Source of the DNA: Thermoanaerobaculia bacterium
GTDB lineage: Bacteria; Acidobacteriota; Thermoanaerobaculia; Multivoradales; JAHEKO01
Assembly: GCA_945787635.1 (NCBI GenBank)
Contig: CALZIK010000025.1
Span: forward strand, 1-60,167
Direction of reading: 5' to 3'
Length of the DNA stretch: 60,167 nucleotides
Part shown: positions 1-10,263 of the stretch, piece after piece
Layout of the letters: each line of letters starts with the position of its first letter
How positions within the stretch are numbered: position 1 is the stretch's first letter
Made by a program: the position numbers and the translations under genes
The notes under the pieces: model-generated
What the model was told of the DNA's origin: nothing
Seen by the model: the letters and a program-made list of their open reading frames with translations, nothing else
Database searches by the model: none

Positions 1-2
1 CC

Positions 3-1742
3 TCCCTCGCCGAGGCGCTGCGCCTTCCGGCCAAGCTGGCGGCGGCGCTGCCGCCGGCGTTTCTGGTGGAGTCACCCGACGACGCGCGCAGGCTCGCCGC
101 GGCGCATGCGGGGGTCGCCTTCGTGACCCGCGACCGGCTCTGGGCTCAGTCGGGCCTGCTGCGCATACAGGGACGCGAGGCCCGGCCGGGAACGCTAACC
201 CGGGAGCACGATCTGGCCGGGACGATGCGCCGCATCGAGGAGCTCACCGACACCCTCGGTGCTCTCGACGAACGCGCTACCGAGGCCGAGGCCGCTCTCA
301 CCGCCGTCCGCCAATCCCGTGGCGAGGTGACGGATCGGTTGACCGAGTCTCGCCGGGAGTTCGCGGTGGTGGACGCTCGACGGGAGGACCTCGTGGGCCA
401 GCATCGTCGCCTCTCCGTGGAGCACGAGACCCTGCACGCCGAAACCGCGGAGATCGGCCAATCGCTGGCGCTGGTCGCTGACCGGACCGACGAGCTCGCC
501 GCGGAGCTCGAGCGCAACGAGGACCTCCACCAGCGGCTGGAGACCGAGTTCGACCAGGCCCAGCAGAACGCCGACAGAACGCGCAGCGAGCGCGAGCTCA
601 TGCGCGCCACCGGCGCCAGCCGTCGCGGCGGACTGGAACTGCTCGATCAACGTCTCGAATCGCTCCGCAACGACATCGAGCGCAGTCAGCGCGACATCGA
701 CGAGGCCAAGCGCGCGGTGGAAACCTGGCAGGCGGAGCAAGCAAGGCTCGTCGAGCGCCGTGAGGACCTCACTGGTAAGGTCTCCGACGCCGAGACCGCA
801 CTGCAGGAATCCCTCGAGCAGCGAGAGCGGGCGCAGGAATCGGTGATCGAGAAACAGGAGGCCCAGAACGCCGCCCGCGCGGTTCTTTCCGAGATAGAAA
901 CCGACATCGCTCAGCATCGCGAGCTACGCGATGAAGTGCGCGAGCGAGTCAACGATTTCAAGGTTCGAGAAGCTGCGGTCAAACAGGACCGCGAGCACCT
1001 GGCATCTCAGTTCAACGAGGCGTTCGGGGAGACTCTCCCCGAGACGCCCGGCACCGCGCCCGAGGACCTGAACGAGCTAGAGGTCGGCCTGGCGCAGCTC
1101 AAGGAGCGCCTCGACCGAACCGGGCCGGTGAACCTGCTGGCAGCCGAAGAGTTCGACGAGCTCGAAGAACGCAACCAGTTCCTGACCACGCAGCGAGCCG
1201 ACGTCGCCGACTCGGTGATTAGCCTCAAACAGACGATCCGGGAGATCAACCAGACTTCTTCGGAGCGGTTCCTGGAGACGTTCGTCAAGGTCAACGAGTT
1301 CTTCGGCCACGCCTTCCAGGACCTGTTCAGGGGAGGCCAGGCAGAGATGCGGCTCCTTGACGAAAAAGATCCACTGGAGTGCGGATTGGAGATCGTGGCC
1401 CGACCGCCTGGAAAACGGCTGCAGAACATCATGCTCATGTCCGGTGGAGAGAAGGCTCTAACGGCGATCGCGCTGCTCTTTGCGCTCTTCAAGACCAAGC
1501 CCTCCCCCTTCTGTATCCTGGACGAGGTCGACGCCCCTCTGGACGACATCAATACCCTACGCTTCGTCCAGCTGCTGCAAAAGATGGCCGCCGAGACCCA
1601 GTTCATCGTGATCACCCACAACAAGCTGACCATGGAGGCGGCGACGCGGCTGTACGGCGTGACCATGCAGGAACGGGGCGTTTCCAAGCTGGTTTCGGTC
1701 GAGCTCGACGACATTCATCCCGAGCAGCGGGCGACGGCCTGA
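3..1742 (+). CDS. smc: Chromosome segregation protein SMC, C-terminal part (5' end outside window)
   Basis: The frame is open from the window edge, so the visible 579 residues are the C-terminal half of a longer protein. It begins in what looks like the end of the hinge domain, continues as about 330 residues of Glu/Arg/Gln-rich coiled coil, and ends in the C-terminal ATPase head. The head carries the ABC signature MSGGEKALTA, the Walker B segment CILDEVDAPLDD and the switch His in VITHNK. SMC dimers with ScpA/ScpB organise and segregate chromosomes. The first in-frame ATG (66) is internal and not the true start. Identification is from the combination of long coiled coil and SMC-specific head motifs. 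The S1 protein downstream is 121 bp away and not obviously co-transcribed. Confidence 0.93.
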   Translation, partial: SLAEALRLPAKLAAALPPAFLVESPDDARRLAAAHAGVAFVTRDRLWAQSGLLRIQGREARPGTLTREHDLAGTMRRIEELTDTLGALDERATEAEAALTAVRQSRGEVTDRLTESRREFAVVDARREDLVGQHRRLSVEHETLHAETAEIGQSLALVADRTDELAAELERNEDLHQRLETEFDQAQQNADRTRSERELMRATGASRRGGLELLDQRLESLRNDIERSQRDIDEAKRAVETWQAEQARLVERREDLTGKVSDAETALQESLEQRERAQESVIEKQEAQNAARAVLSEIETDIAQHRELRDEVRERVNDFKVREAAVKQDREHLASQFNEAFGETLPETPGTAPEDLNELEVGLAQLKERLDRTGPVNLLAAEEFDELEERNQFLTTQRADVADSVISLKQTIREINQTSSERFLETFVKVNEFFGHAFQDLFRGGQAEMRLLDEKDPLECGLEIVARPPGKRLQNIMLMSGGEKALTAIALLFALFKTKPSPFCILDEVDAPLDDINTLRFVQLLQKMAAETQFIVITHNKLTMEAATRLYGVTMQERGVSKLVSVELDDIHPEQRATA

Positions 1743-1863
1743 TAGCGGCGATCGCGCTCCCGGCAACGGCGGCCTTGAACCGACCTCGCTCGAGGCCGTA
1801 TACTCTCCCTCCCCAAGGTTGGAAACCCACTAATCCTCTCCCCCGTAAGTCCATTCGAGTCGT

Positions 1864-3003
1864 ATGAGTGAAGAAGCGCCCACCGCGGACATGACCGCGG
1901 CCGCCCCCGAGTCCAAAGACACCGAAACCGCCTCGCCCACCGCCGAATCGACTTCCCCGCAGCTCACGGTGGCGGAGGCCGATCCGCCCAAGGCCAGTCC
2001 GATCGATTCCGGTCCGATCGAAGCCGAGCCGGTCGAGGCCGAAGCAGTCGAGTCCGGCCCGATCGAAGGCGAGGCCGAGGTGGCCGCGCCCGCACCCCCC
2101 GAGCCCGCCTCCGCCGGCAGTGACTCCGCCGAGGCCAAGCCGCCAGCCTCTCAGCCTTCGGTCGAGGGAACCGTGATCGGCTGGAACGACGGCGGCTTCC
2201 ACGTCGCCGTCAACGGCAAGAGCGGCTTCTGCCCTCGCTCGGAGATGGAAATGTCAGCCAACCTCGAGCCCAAGGATCTGGTCGACAAGACGTTCCGATT
2301 CAGCGTGCTCAGGGTCGACAAGAAGGGCAAGCGCATCGTGCTCTCGCGCCGAGCCCAGGTACAGGGCGAACGGCGGCAGGTGGTTGGCAAGTTGCGCGGC
2401 GAGATGGAGCAAGGCGAGGTCCTGTCCGGAACCGTCGCCTCTCTCACAGACTTCGGAGCGTTCATCGACCTGGGTGGCGTTCAGGGGCTGCTCCACGTTT
2501 CCGAGATCAGCCGCAAGCGCATCGATGACCCGCGCTCGGTGCTCCAGGAGGGACAGGAAGTACAGGTCAAGATCCTGAAGATCGAGCAGGGAGGACGACG
2601 CATCTCGCTGTCGATGAAGGCCCTGGAGCCCGATCCCTGGCGCGACGCCGCCAAGCAGTTTCCGCAGGGCGCCGTGGTCAAAGGCACGGTGGAGCGAACC
2701 GCCAACTTCGGCGCGTTCGTCGAGATCGCGCCCGGCCTCACCGGCCTGCTGCCCACCGCGAACATGTCACTGCCGCGCAACGCCAGCGCGGCGCGGGTCT
2801 ACCATCCGGGCAAGGAGATATCCGTTCAGATTCTCAGCGTGGACAGCCGGCGACGGCGGGTGTCGCTGGGTCTGGAAGGATCCGGCACCGAAGGCTCGAA
2901 AGCTGACCTCGACAGCTTCCGCCAGAAACAAGGCAAAGAAGAGACCTCGTTCAACGCCATGGCCGCGGCGTTTGAAAAAGCGCGGCGAACGCAGTCCGAC
3001 TGA
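1864..3003 (+). CDS. S1 RNA-binding repeat protein (ribosomal protein S1-like)
   Basis: The 379-residue protein has an acidic, Pro/Ala/Glu-rich N-terminal stretch of about 95 residues (low complexity, probably disordered) followed by three S1/OB-fold repeats at about 99-167, 185-252 and 270-335. The second has the classic core TDFGAFIDLGGVQGLLHVSE; the third has ANFGAFVEIAPGLTGLLP. The protein ends in a short basic, helical tail. S1 repeats bind single-stranded RNA; three repeats is fewer than the 4-6 of canonical ribosomal S1, so it may be an S1 homologue or an accessory RNA-binding protein. It converges on lon with only 9 bp between the stop codons. Confidence 0.88.
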   Translation: MSEEAPTADMTAAAPESKDTETASPTAESTSPQLTVAEADPPKASPIDSGPIEAEPVEAEAVESGPIEGEAEVAAPAPPEPASAGSDSAEAKPPASQPSVEGTVIGWNDGGFHVAVNGKSGFCPRSEMEMSANLEPKDLVDKTFRFSVLRVDKKGKRIVLSRRAQVQGERRQVVGKLRGEMEQGEVLSGTVASLTDFGAFIDLGGVQGLLHVSEISRKRIDDPRSVLQEGQEVQVKILKIEQGGRRISLSMKALEPDPWRDAAKQFPQGAVVKGTVERTANFGAFVEIAPGLTGLLPTANMSLPRNASAARVYHPGKEISVQILSVDSRRRRVSLGLEGSGTEGSKADLDSFRQKQGKEETSFNAMAAAFEKARRTQSD

Positions 3004-3012
3004 GACGCTCGA

Positions 3013-5517
<2,505 letters not shown>

Positions 5518-5635
5518 GATCAACCTTTCGTACCGGCGGCGCCCGTGACGATCCACCTACCCCCTACAAGGAAAAGCGTCGCGCGGATATTCCATCGGCG
5601 CGCGCGGCGCCGCCAGCGCGGATAGACTCGACTGC

Positions 5636-6427
5636 ATGCGAAGCGCCGGCAGATTCTCGGGAGGCGGTTCGGCCTTTGGGCTGAGCGGTCCCGTCCCCCG
5701 CGACGTTTGGATCCTTCTGGGCGTGGTGTTCGCGACCTTTTCGATGCGATTCTTCGCCGCGACCGCGGGCGTGCCCGCTCTTCTCGAGCTGACGCCGGCC
5801 GCCTGGCGGAGCGGTTTCCTGTGGCAGCTCGCGACCTATCCCTTTGTCGGCACCGGGGCTCCAGGCATCTGGTTCGTGATCGAGCTGCTGATCCTGTTTC
5901 TGTTTGCCCGCACCGTCTACTATCAACTCGGCCGCGCCAAGTTCTGGCGCCTCCTGTGCCTGCTCTCGGTGATCGCCGCCGGCGCCGCCGTTCTGGTCGA
6001 TATCGCCGGCACCCTGCTGCCCGGAGGTCGGCCCTGGTTACTGCCGTTCGCCCTGCTCCAGGGCCAGCGCATGCTCCTGGTTCTCCTGGTAGCGCTGTTC
6101 GCGGTTCTCAACCGCCAAGCCACCATCCTGCTCTTCTTCGTCCTGCCGATTCAGGCAAAGTGGTTCCTGCTGCTCGAGATCGTGTTCGCGTTCCTCGGGT
6201 TCCTGAGCACCAAGGACTTTCCCGGCTTTGTCGGAATCTGCGTCGCGGTGGGGTGCACGGTGTCGTGGTTTCACCCGGGTCGCGCCTCGGGCGCATTCGG
6301 CCGCGGCGCCAAAGAGCTCTGGCTCAAAATGCAGGCCGCCTGGTTTCGCTTCCGGCTCTCCCGGCTGAAGGAAAAGCGCGGCATGCGCGTGGTCCGCGGC
6401 GAAAAAAAGGACGACTGGATTCACTAG
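5636..6427 (+). CDS. Rhomboid-like multi-pass membrane protein, no catalytic Ser motif
   Basis: The 263-residue protein has six or so hydrophobic segments between about residues 24 and 210 and a basic cytoplasmic tail. The order of helices and the motif WQLATYPFVG resemble rhomboid/Der1-like proteins, but there is no GxSG nucleophile motif, so proteolysis is unlikely; it is better called a rhomboid-like pseudoprotease or DUF1751-type membrane protein. It starts 118 bp from the divergent lon start. Its TAG stop codon (6425-6427) lies inside the left CTAG end of the inverted-repeat element that follows. Function unknown. Confidence 0.75.
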   Translation: MRSAGRFSGGGSAFGLSGPVPRDVWILLGVVFATFSMRFFAATAGVPALLELTPAAWRSGFLWQLATYPFVGTGAPGIWFVIELLILFLFARTVYYQLGRAKFWRLLCLLSVIAAGAAVLVDIAGTLLPGGRPWLLPFALLQGQRMLLVLLVALFAVLNRQATILLFFVLPIQAKWFLLLEIVFAFLGFLSTKDFPGFVGICVAVGCTVSWFHPGRASGAFGRGAKELWLKMQAAWFRFRLSRLKEKRGMRVVRGEKKDDWIH

Positions 6428-6590
6428 TAGCCTGTAACACTCGAAGCGATCTAGATGGCCGAGCCATTCGTCGTCGAGGTCAAGGCGCGCCGACGCAGTC
6501 ATAGCGGTGCCTATGTCGAGGAGGCGCAACCTAGAGATCGGCGACCAGGGCCGGCCAGGTAGTATCGTCTTGGGTGTTACAGGCCACTAG
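6424..6590. mobile_element. CTAG-ended miniature inverted-repeat element, copy 1 (167 bp)
   Basis: The left end (6424-6440) and right end (6574-6590) form a 17-bp inverted repeat, CTAGTRGCCTGTAACAC, with one mismatch; similarity continues inward to about 34 bp per side (shared ACACNCNARNCGATACTA pattern). Internal DNA of about 100 bp has no convincing gene. The CTAG ends resemble the CTAG target preference of IS630/Tc1-type elements (TA duplication), so a non-autonomous MITE is the best guess. The element lies exactly between two convergent genes and its two CTAG ends supply both TAG stop codons. A shorter relative lies at 13385-13440. The long hairpin could also act as a bidirectional terminator. 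Confidence 0.75.
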
Positions 6591-7339
6591 GAACCCGAGG
6601 CGGCGAGACGGCTCGCGGCGCCTCTATCGAGAACCCAGCTCACCCGTTCGGCGCGCACCCGGGCCGCGGGCAGGAGTTGGTCTCGCTCCTCCAGCGCTCG
6701 ACGTACGATCTCGGCCTTGGCGCTGCCCGAGACCAGAAAAAAGACCTCCCCAGCCGCGGCCAGCAGGTCGAACGAGAAACTGATCCGGGACCTCGGCGGC
6801 ACCGGGCTTCGAGCCGCAACCACCAACCGTTCCGGCTCGACAACCTCACCCGGAAAGAGTGACGCCGTGTGACCGTCCGCGCCGACGCCGAGCAGAACCA
6901 GGTCGAATCTGGGAATCCCGTGGGGTCCGTTCGGTACTTCGCGGCGGATTTGATTCTCGTAGGAGTGAGCGGCGGTCGCCGGATCGGCGGCGAACGCCGG
7001 CGGATGGAGCCGCCTCGGAGAAATCCCCAGCGGCTCGAGGAGATCGCGGCGCGCCGCACCGACGTTGCTGTCCGGATCGCCGTCGTCCACGAAGCGCTCG
7101 TCGCTCCAGTAGAAGTCGACCCGCCCCCAGTCGACCGCGGGATCACCTTTTGAGCGCGCGAGCTGCCGATACACCGGCCGGGGGGTCTCGCCTCCTGCCA
7201 GCGCCAAAACTGCGGTTTCCCGCAGTTTCAGGGCGCCACGTAGGCGGCTGAGAATCTCCTTCGCCGCGCACTCGACAAAGTCCCGTGGGCCCGCTACCAC
7301 GACCTCCTGTGTCAGTGGATCAGGGACCTTCGGTGCCAT
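6587..7339 (-). CDS. pgl: 6-phosphogluconolactonase
   Basis: Hydrolyses 6-phosphogluconolactone in the oxidative pentose phosphate pathway. The 250-residue protein (start MAPKVPDP) has the family motifs LALAGGETPRPVY, the metal/phosphate loop FYWSDERFV and the catalytic LLGVGADGHTASLFPG. A longer reading to 7492 would overlap pgi and adds a low-complexity basic stretch, so 7339 is preferred; it lies 43 bp after the pgi stop and is preceded by AAGGA. It is the last gene of tal-pgi-pgl. Its TAG stop (complement of 6587-6589) is part of the right CTAG end of the inverted-repeat element. Confidence 0.93.
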   Translation of the reverse strand: MAPKVPDPLTQEVVVAGPRDFVECAAKEILSRLRGALKLRETAVLALAGGETPRPVYRQLARSKGDPAVDWGRVDFYWSDERFVDDGDPDSNVGAARRDLLEPLGISPRRLHPPAFAADPATAAHSYENQIRREVPNGPHGIPRFDLVLLGVGADGHTASLFPGEVVEPERLVVAARSPVPPRSRISFSFDLLAAAGEVFFLVSGSAKAEIVRRALEERDQLLPAARVRAERVSWVLDRGAASRLAASGS

Positions 7340-7382
7340 TGGATCAACGATCCTTCGGTCTAGGGGAATCCACCCGCGGCGA

Positions 7383-9026
7383 CTACCGCGAAAGAAGCTG
7401 GCGCAGCATCCAGAGCCCCTGCCGGCCGCGACCCTCGAGATCGACTCGCACCAGACGCCGGCCGGCCGCGGCCAGCGCCGCCGCATCTCCATCGGCCTGG
7501 GCGGTGATGACGCTCCCCAGTGAAGTCTCTTCGCCGGGCACGATGAAATCGGTCTGCGGCGATTGGATCAGCTGCAGAAACACGCCGGTGTTCGGGCCGC
7601 CTTTGTGGAGCTGGCCCGTGGAGTGAAGGTAGCGGGGACCGAAGGCGGCTGTGGCCGCGATCCCGGTGAGGTCGCGGACCCGACGCTGGAGCTCCGCCAG
7701 TTCGCGATCATTCTCAGACGACGGAGGGAGATACGCGAGAATCGCGAAGTAGTCCCCTTCGCCGGCCCAGCCCAGCCAGTTCTTGAGCGTCTCGGTCAGC
7801 CGGTCTTTATCGCCGGCCGAGACCAGCCCCGGCACCTTGGTTTCGATCGGCTTGCCTTCGAGAAGTTTCCTGGCCTCGGTCTTGGCGCCCTCGACATCCG
7901 GTTGATCGAAGGGATTGACCTCGAGCGCGATGGCGGCCATGGCGACCGCGGTCTCCCAGCGAAAAAACTCCGCGCCCAGGTCGTAGCGATCCCGCAGGGT
8001 AATCCGGATCGTCGGGTGCCCGCTCTGGGAAAGGGCCTCGAGGAACTGACCGAGGGGCTCGTCCTCGCCCTCCATGCCGATCCCAACGAAGGCCCGGTCG
8101 TCACCGTAGGCCTCGACCTCACCTCGGGGCTCGCCACAGACAGGCACGACCCCCCGACCGTCCTTGCCCAGACTCTCCGCCACCAGCTGCTCGATCCACA
8201 GCGGCAGGGCCGAGAGACCGGGTGAGGTCAGGAAAGTCAGTTTGTCCCGGCCGTGAAGCGCGAGCTCACCGATCGCGGCACCCAACTCGAGGCCGACGCT
8301 GACCGGACCGCGTAGGCAGTTGTCCTCCATCGCGGCCGCGCGCCGCAGCAGCCGCTCGGGATCGATTCCGACCATCGCCGCGGGCAGGAGACCGAACACG
8401 GAAAGCGCGCTGAAGCGACCCCCAACATCCGAAGGCGCGCTGAACACTCGCCGGTAGTCGTTGCGCGCGGCCAGGTCCGCCAGCATCGTGTCCGGATCGG
8501 TGATCGCCACGAAGTGAGAGCCCGGCTGTGAAAACCAGCGCTCGGCGGCGTGATAGAGCACCTCCGTCATGACCCGGGTCTCGAGCGTGGTCCCCGACTT
8601 GCTCGACACCACGAACTGAAAACCCTGCGGCCGCAGCGAGTCCACCAAGCTGCGGATTCCGTCCGGATGCGTCGAATCCACCACTCTTAAGCGGCGTCGC
8701 GTTGGCTTGAACACCCGCTCGAGAACCAACGGCGCGAGACTCGACCCGCCCATGCCGATCAGAATCGTGTCTTCGATACCGAGCTCGGCGGCCTCTGCGG
8801 CGCCCGCGAGAATCGCGTCGAGCCCGCCCAGCCAAGCGTCGCGCGGCAGAGTCATCCAACCGAGCCGGTCGGAGATCTCCGCATCGTCACCGACCCAGAG
8901 ACTCGGATCCTGATCTCGCAGCCGCCGCAACACGTCGGCTTCGTGCCACTGCTCGAGCCGCTGCTTGACCCGCCCGGCCGCCACGCCGAGATCGAGCTCC
9001 ATCGGCGGGATCTGTTCCCGTGTCAT
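7383..9026 (-). CDS. pgi: Glucose-6-phosphate isomerase
   Basis: Interconverts glucose-6-phosphate and fructose-6-phosphate. The 547-residue protein carries the SIS-fold motifs of the divergent Pgi group: ILIGMGGSSLAPLVL, the phosphate-binding VVSSKSGTTLETR, and GGRFSALSVFGLLPAAM. Its ATG overlaps the transaldolase stop codon as ATGA (9023-9026), a sign of translational coupling. In several bacteria transaldolase and Pgi are fused in one bifunctional polypeptide; here the two partners sit in the same order but are kept as separate, overlapping genes. Confidence 0.95.
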   Translation of the reverse strand: MTREQIPPMELDLGVAAGRVKQRLEQWHEADVLRRLRDQDPSLWVGDDAEISDRLGWMTLPRDAWLGGLDAILAGAAEAAELGIEDTILIGMGGSSLAPLVLERVFKPTRRRLRVVDSTHPDGIRSLVDSLRPQGFQFVVSSKSGTTLETRVMTEVLYHAAERWFSQPGSHFVAITDPDTMLADLAARNDYRRVFSAPSDVGGRFSALSVFGLLPAAMVGIDPERLLRRAAAMEDNCLRGPVSVGLELGAAIGELALHGRDKLTFLTSPGLSALPLWIEQLVAESLGKDGRGVVPVCGEPRGEVEAYGDDRAFVGIGMEGEDEPLGQFLEALSQSGHPTIRITLRDRYDLGAEFFRWETAVAMAAIALEVNPFDQPDVEGAKTEARKLLEGKPIETKVPGLVSAGDKDRLTETLKNWLGWAGEGDYFAILAYLPPSSENDRELAELQRRVRDLTGIAATAAFGPRYLHSTGQLHKGGPNTGVFLQLIQSPQTDFIVPGEETSLGSVITAQADGDAAALAAAGRRLVRVDLEGRGRQGLWMLRQLLSR

Positions 9027-10153
9027 TCAGAGGTTCCGGCAGAGGTTCCGGCCGCGGCTCCCGCCAGCGTCGTCGTTTTCGCCTCGAGAGTCTCCAGCAG
9101 ACGATCGAACGGAACCGAGAACTTCTCGAGGCCCTCTTCCTGAAGCTGCTCGGTCGCGGCGTTCAGATCGATTCCCAGCTCCGCCAGGGTCGCCAGCTCG
9201 CTCCGGACGCCCTCGAGGCCGCCCGCGAGGGTCGGCGCCACTTCTCCGTGGTCGCGAAACTCGTCCAGCGTCTTCGGCGGCACCGTATTGACCGTCTCGG
9301 GCCCGATCAACTCCTCGACGTAAACTACGTCGCGATACGCCGGGTTCTTGGTCGAAGTGCTGGCCCAAAGGACCCGCTGCGGCCGCGCGCCGGCCGCGCG
9401 CAGGTCGGCGAAGGCGGCGCCGTGAAAGATCTCGAGATAGCGCGCGTAGGCCATCTTCGAGTTGGCGATCGCTATTCGTCCGGTCAGCGCCTCGGCTCGC
9501 TTCCCCGCGCAGTCGGCGAGCTTCGCGTCGATCAGGCTGTCCACCCGGCTGACGAAGAACGAGGCCACCGAAGCGGCATTCCCGGGCTTCGACGCCCGCG
9601 TGACGCCACGCAGATACGCTTGCGCGACGGCTTCGTAGTGCGCTAGCGAGAACATCAGGGTGATGTTGACGTGAACACCCTCGGCCAACAGCGTCTCGAT
9701 GGCCGGAATGCCCTCGATCGTCGCCGGCACCTTGATCATCAGATTGGGCCGATCGACCTCCCGCCAGAACCGGCGCGCTTCGGCCAGAGTGCCGTCGGTG
9801 TCGCGTGCCAGATGAGGCGAAACTTCGAAACTCACGAAACCGTCCGCGCCTCTTGTCGACTCGAACACGGGCGCCAGCAGATCGGCTGCCAACTGGATGT
9901 CTCGAATCGCGAGTCGCTCGTAGAGCTTCTCCGTCGAGATATCGGGTTCGGCGTCGAGCGCCGCCTGGATCTCGGAGTCATAGAGATCGCTGCTACCGAT
10001 CGCCTTCTCGAAGATCGCCGGATTCGAGGTCACGCCGGTGACCCCGTCCTCCTCGATCAGGCTCTCGAGCTCACCGTTCTCGAGTAGGTCCCGGCGGATG
10101 TAGTCGAGCCAGATCGCCTGGCCCTGGTCGGTCAACGCGCGCAGTCTGTTCAT
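9023..10153 (-). CDS. tal: Transaldolase
   Basis: Transfers a dihydroxyacetone unit between sugar phosphates in the non-oxidative pentose phosphate pathway. The 376 residues match the long (Tal2-like) type: N-terminal DGVTGVTSNPAIFEKAI, Schiff-base Lys in NLMIKVPAT, followed by GVHVNITLMFS and the C-terminal VLWASTSTKNP. It is first of three overlapping or closely spaced genes tal-pgi-pgl. The 110 bp upstream, towards the P-ATPase gene on the same strand, has no clear terminator that I can see. Confidence 0.95.
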   Translation of the reverse strand: MNRLRALTDQGQAIWLDYIRRDLLENGELESLIEEDGVTGVTSNPAIFEKAIGSSDLYDSEIQAALDAEPDISTEKLYERLAIRDIQLAADLLAPVFESTRGADGFVSFEVSPHLARDTDGTLAEARRFWREVDRPNLMIKVPATIEGIPAIETLLAEGVHVNITLMFSLAHYEAVAQAYLRGVTRASKPGNAASVASFFVSRVDSLIDAKLADCAGKRAEALTGRIAIANSKMAYARYLEIFHGAAFADLRAAGARPQRVLWASTSTKNPAYRDVVYVEELIGPETVNTVPPKTLDEFRDHGEVAPTLAGGLEGVRSELATLAELGIDLNAATEQLQEEGLEKFSVPFDRLLETLEAKTTTLAGAAAGTSAGTSE

Positions 10154-10263
10154 CGGTCCTCCTGCCTCCTGGTCGGCGGCATCGTACCATCGGTTTGCGG
10201 CCGGGTTTCCTGCCGATCCAGGCCTGCCTCGCAGACCGAAAACGGGCTATCCCTCACGCCCTC

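Noticed and set aside
6455-6562. Possible 35-residue gene inside inverted-repeat element copy 1
   Set aside because: No ribosome site, missing from copy 2, and composition gives no support.
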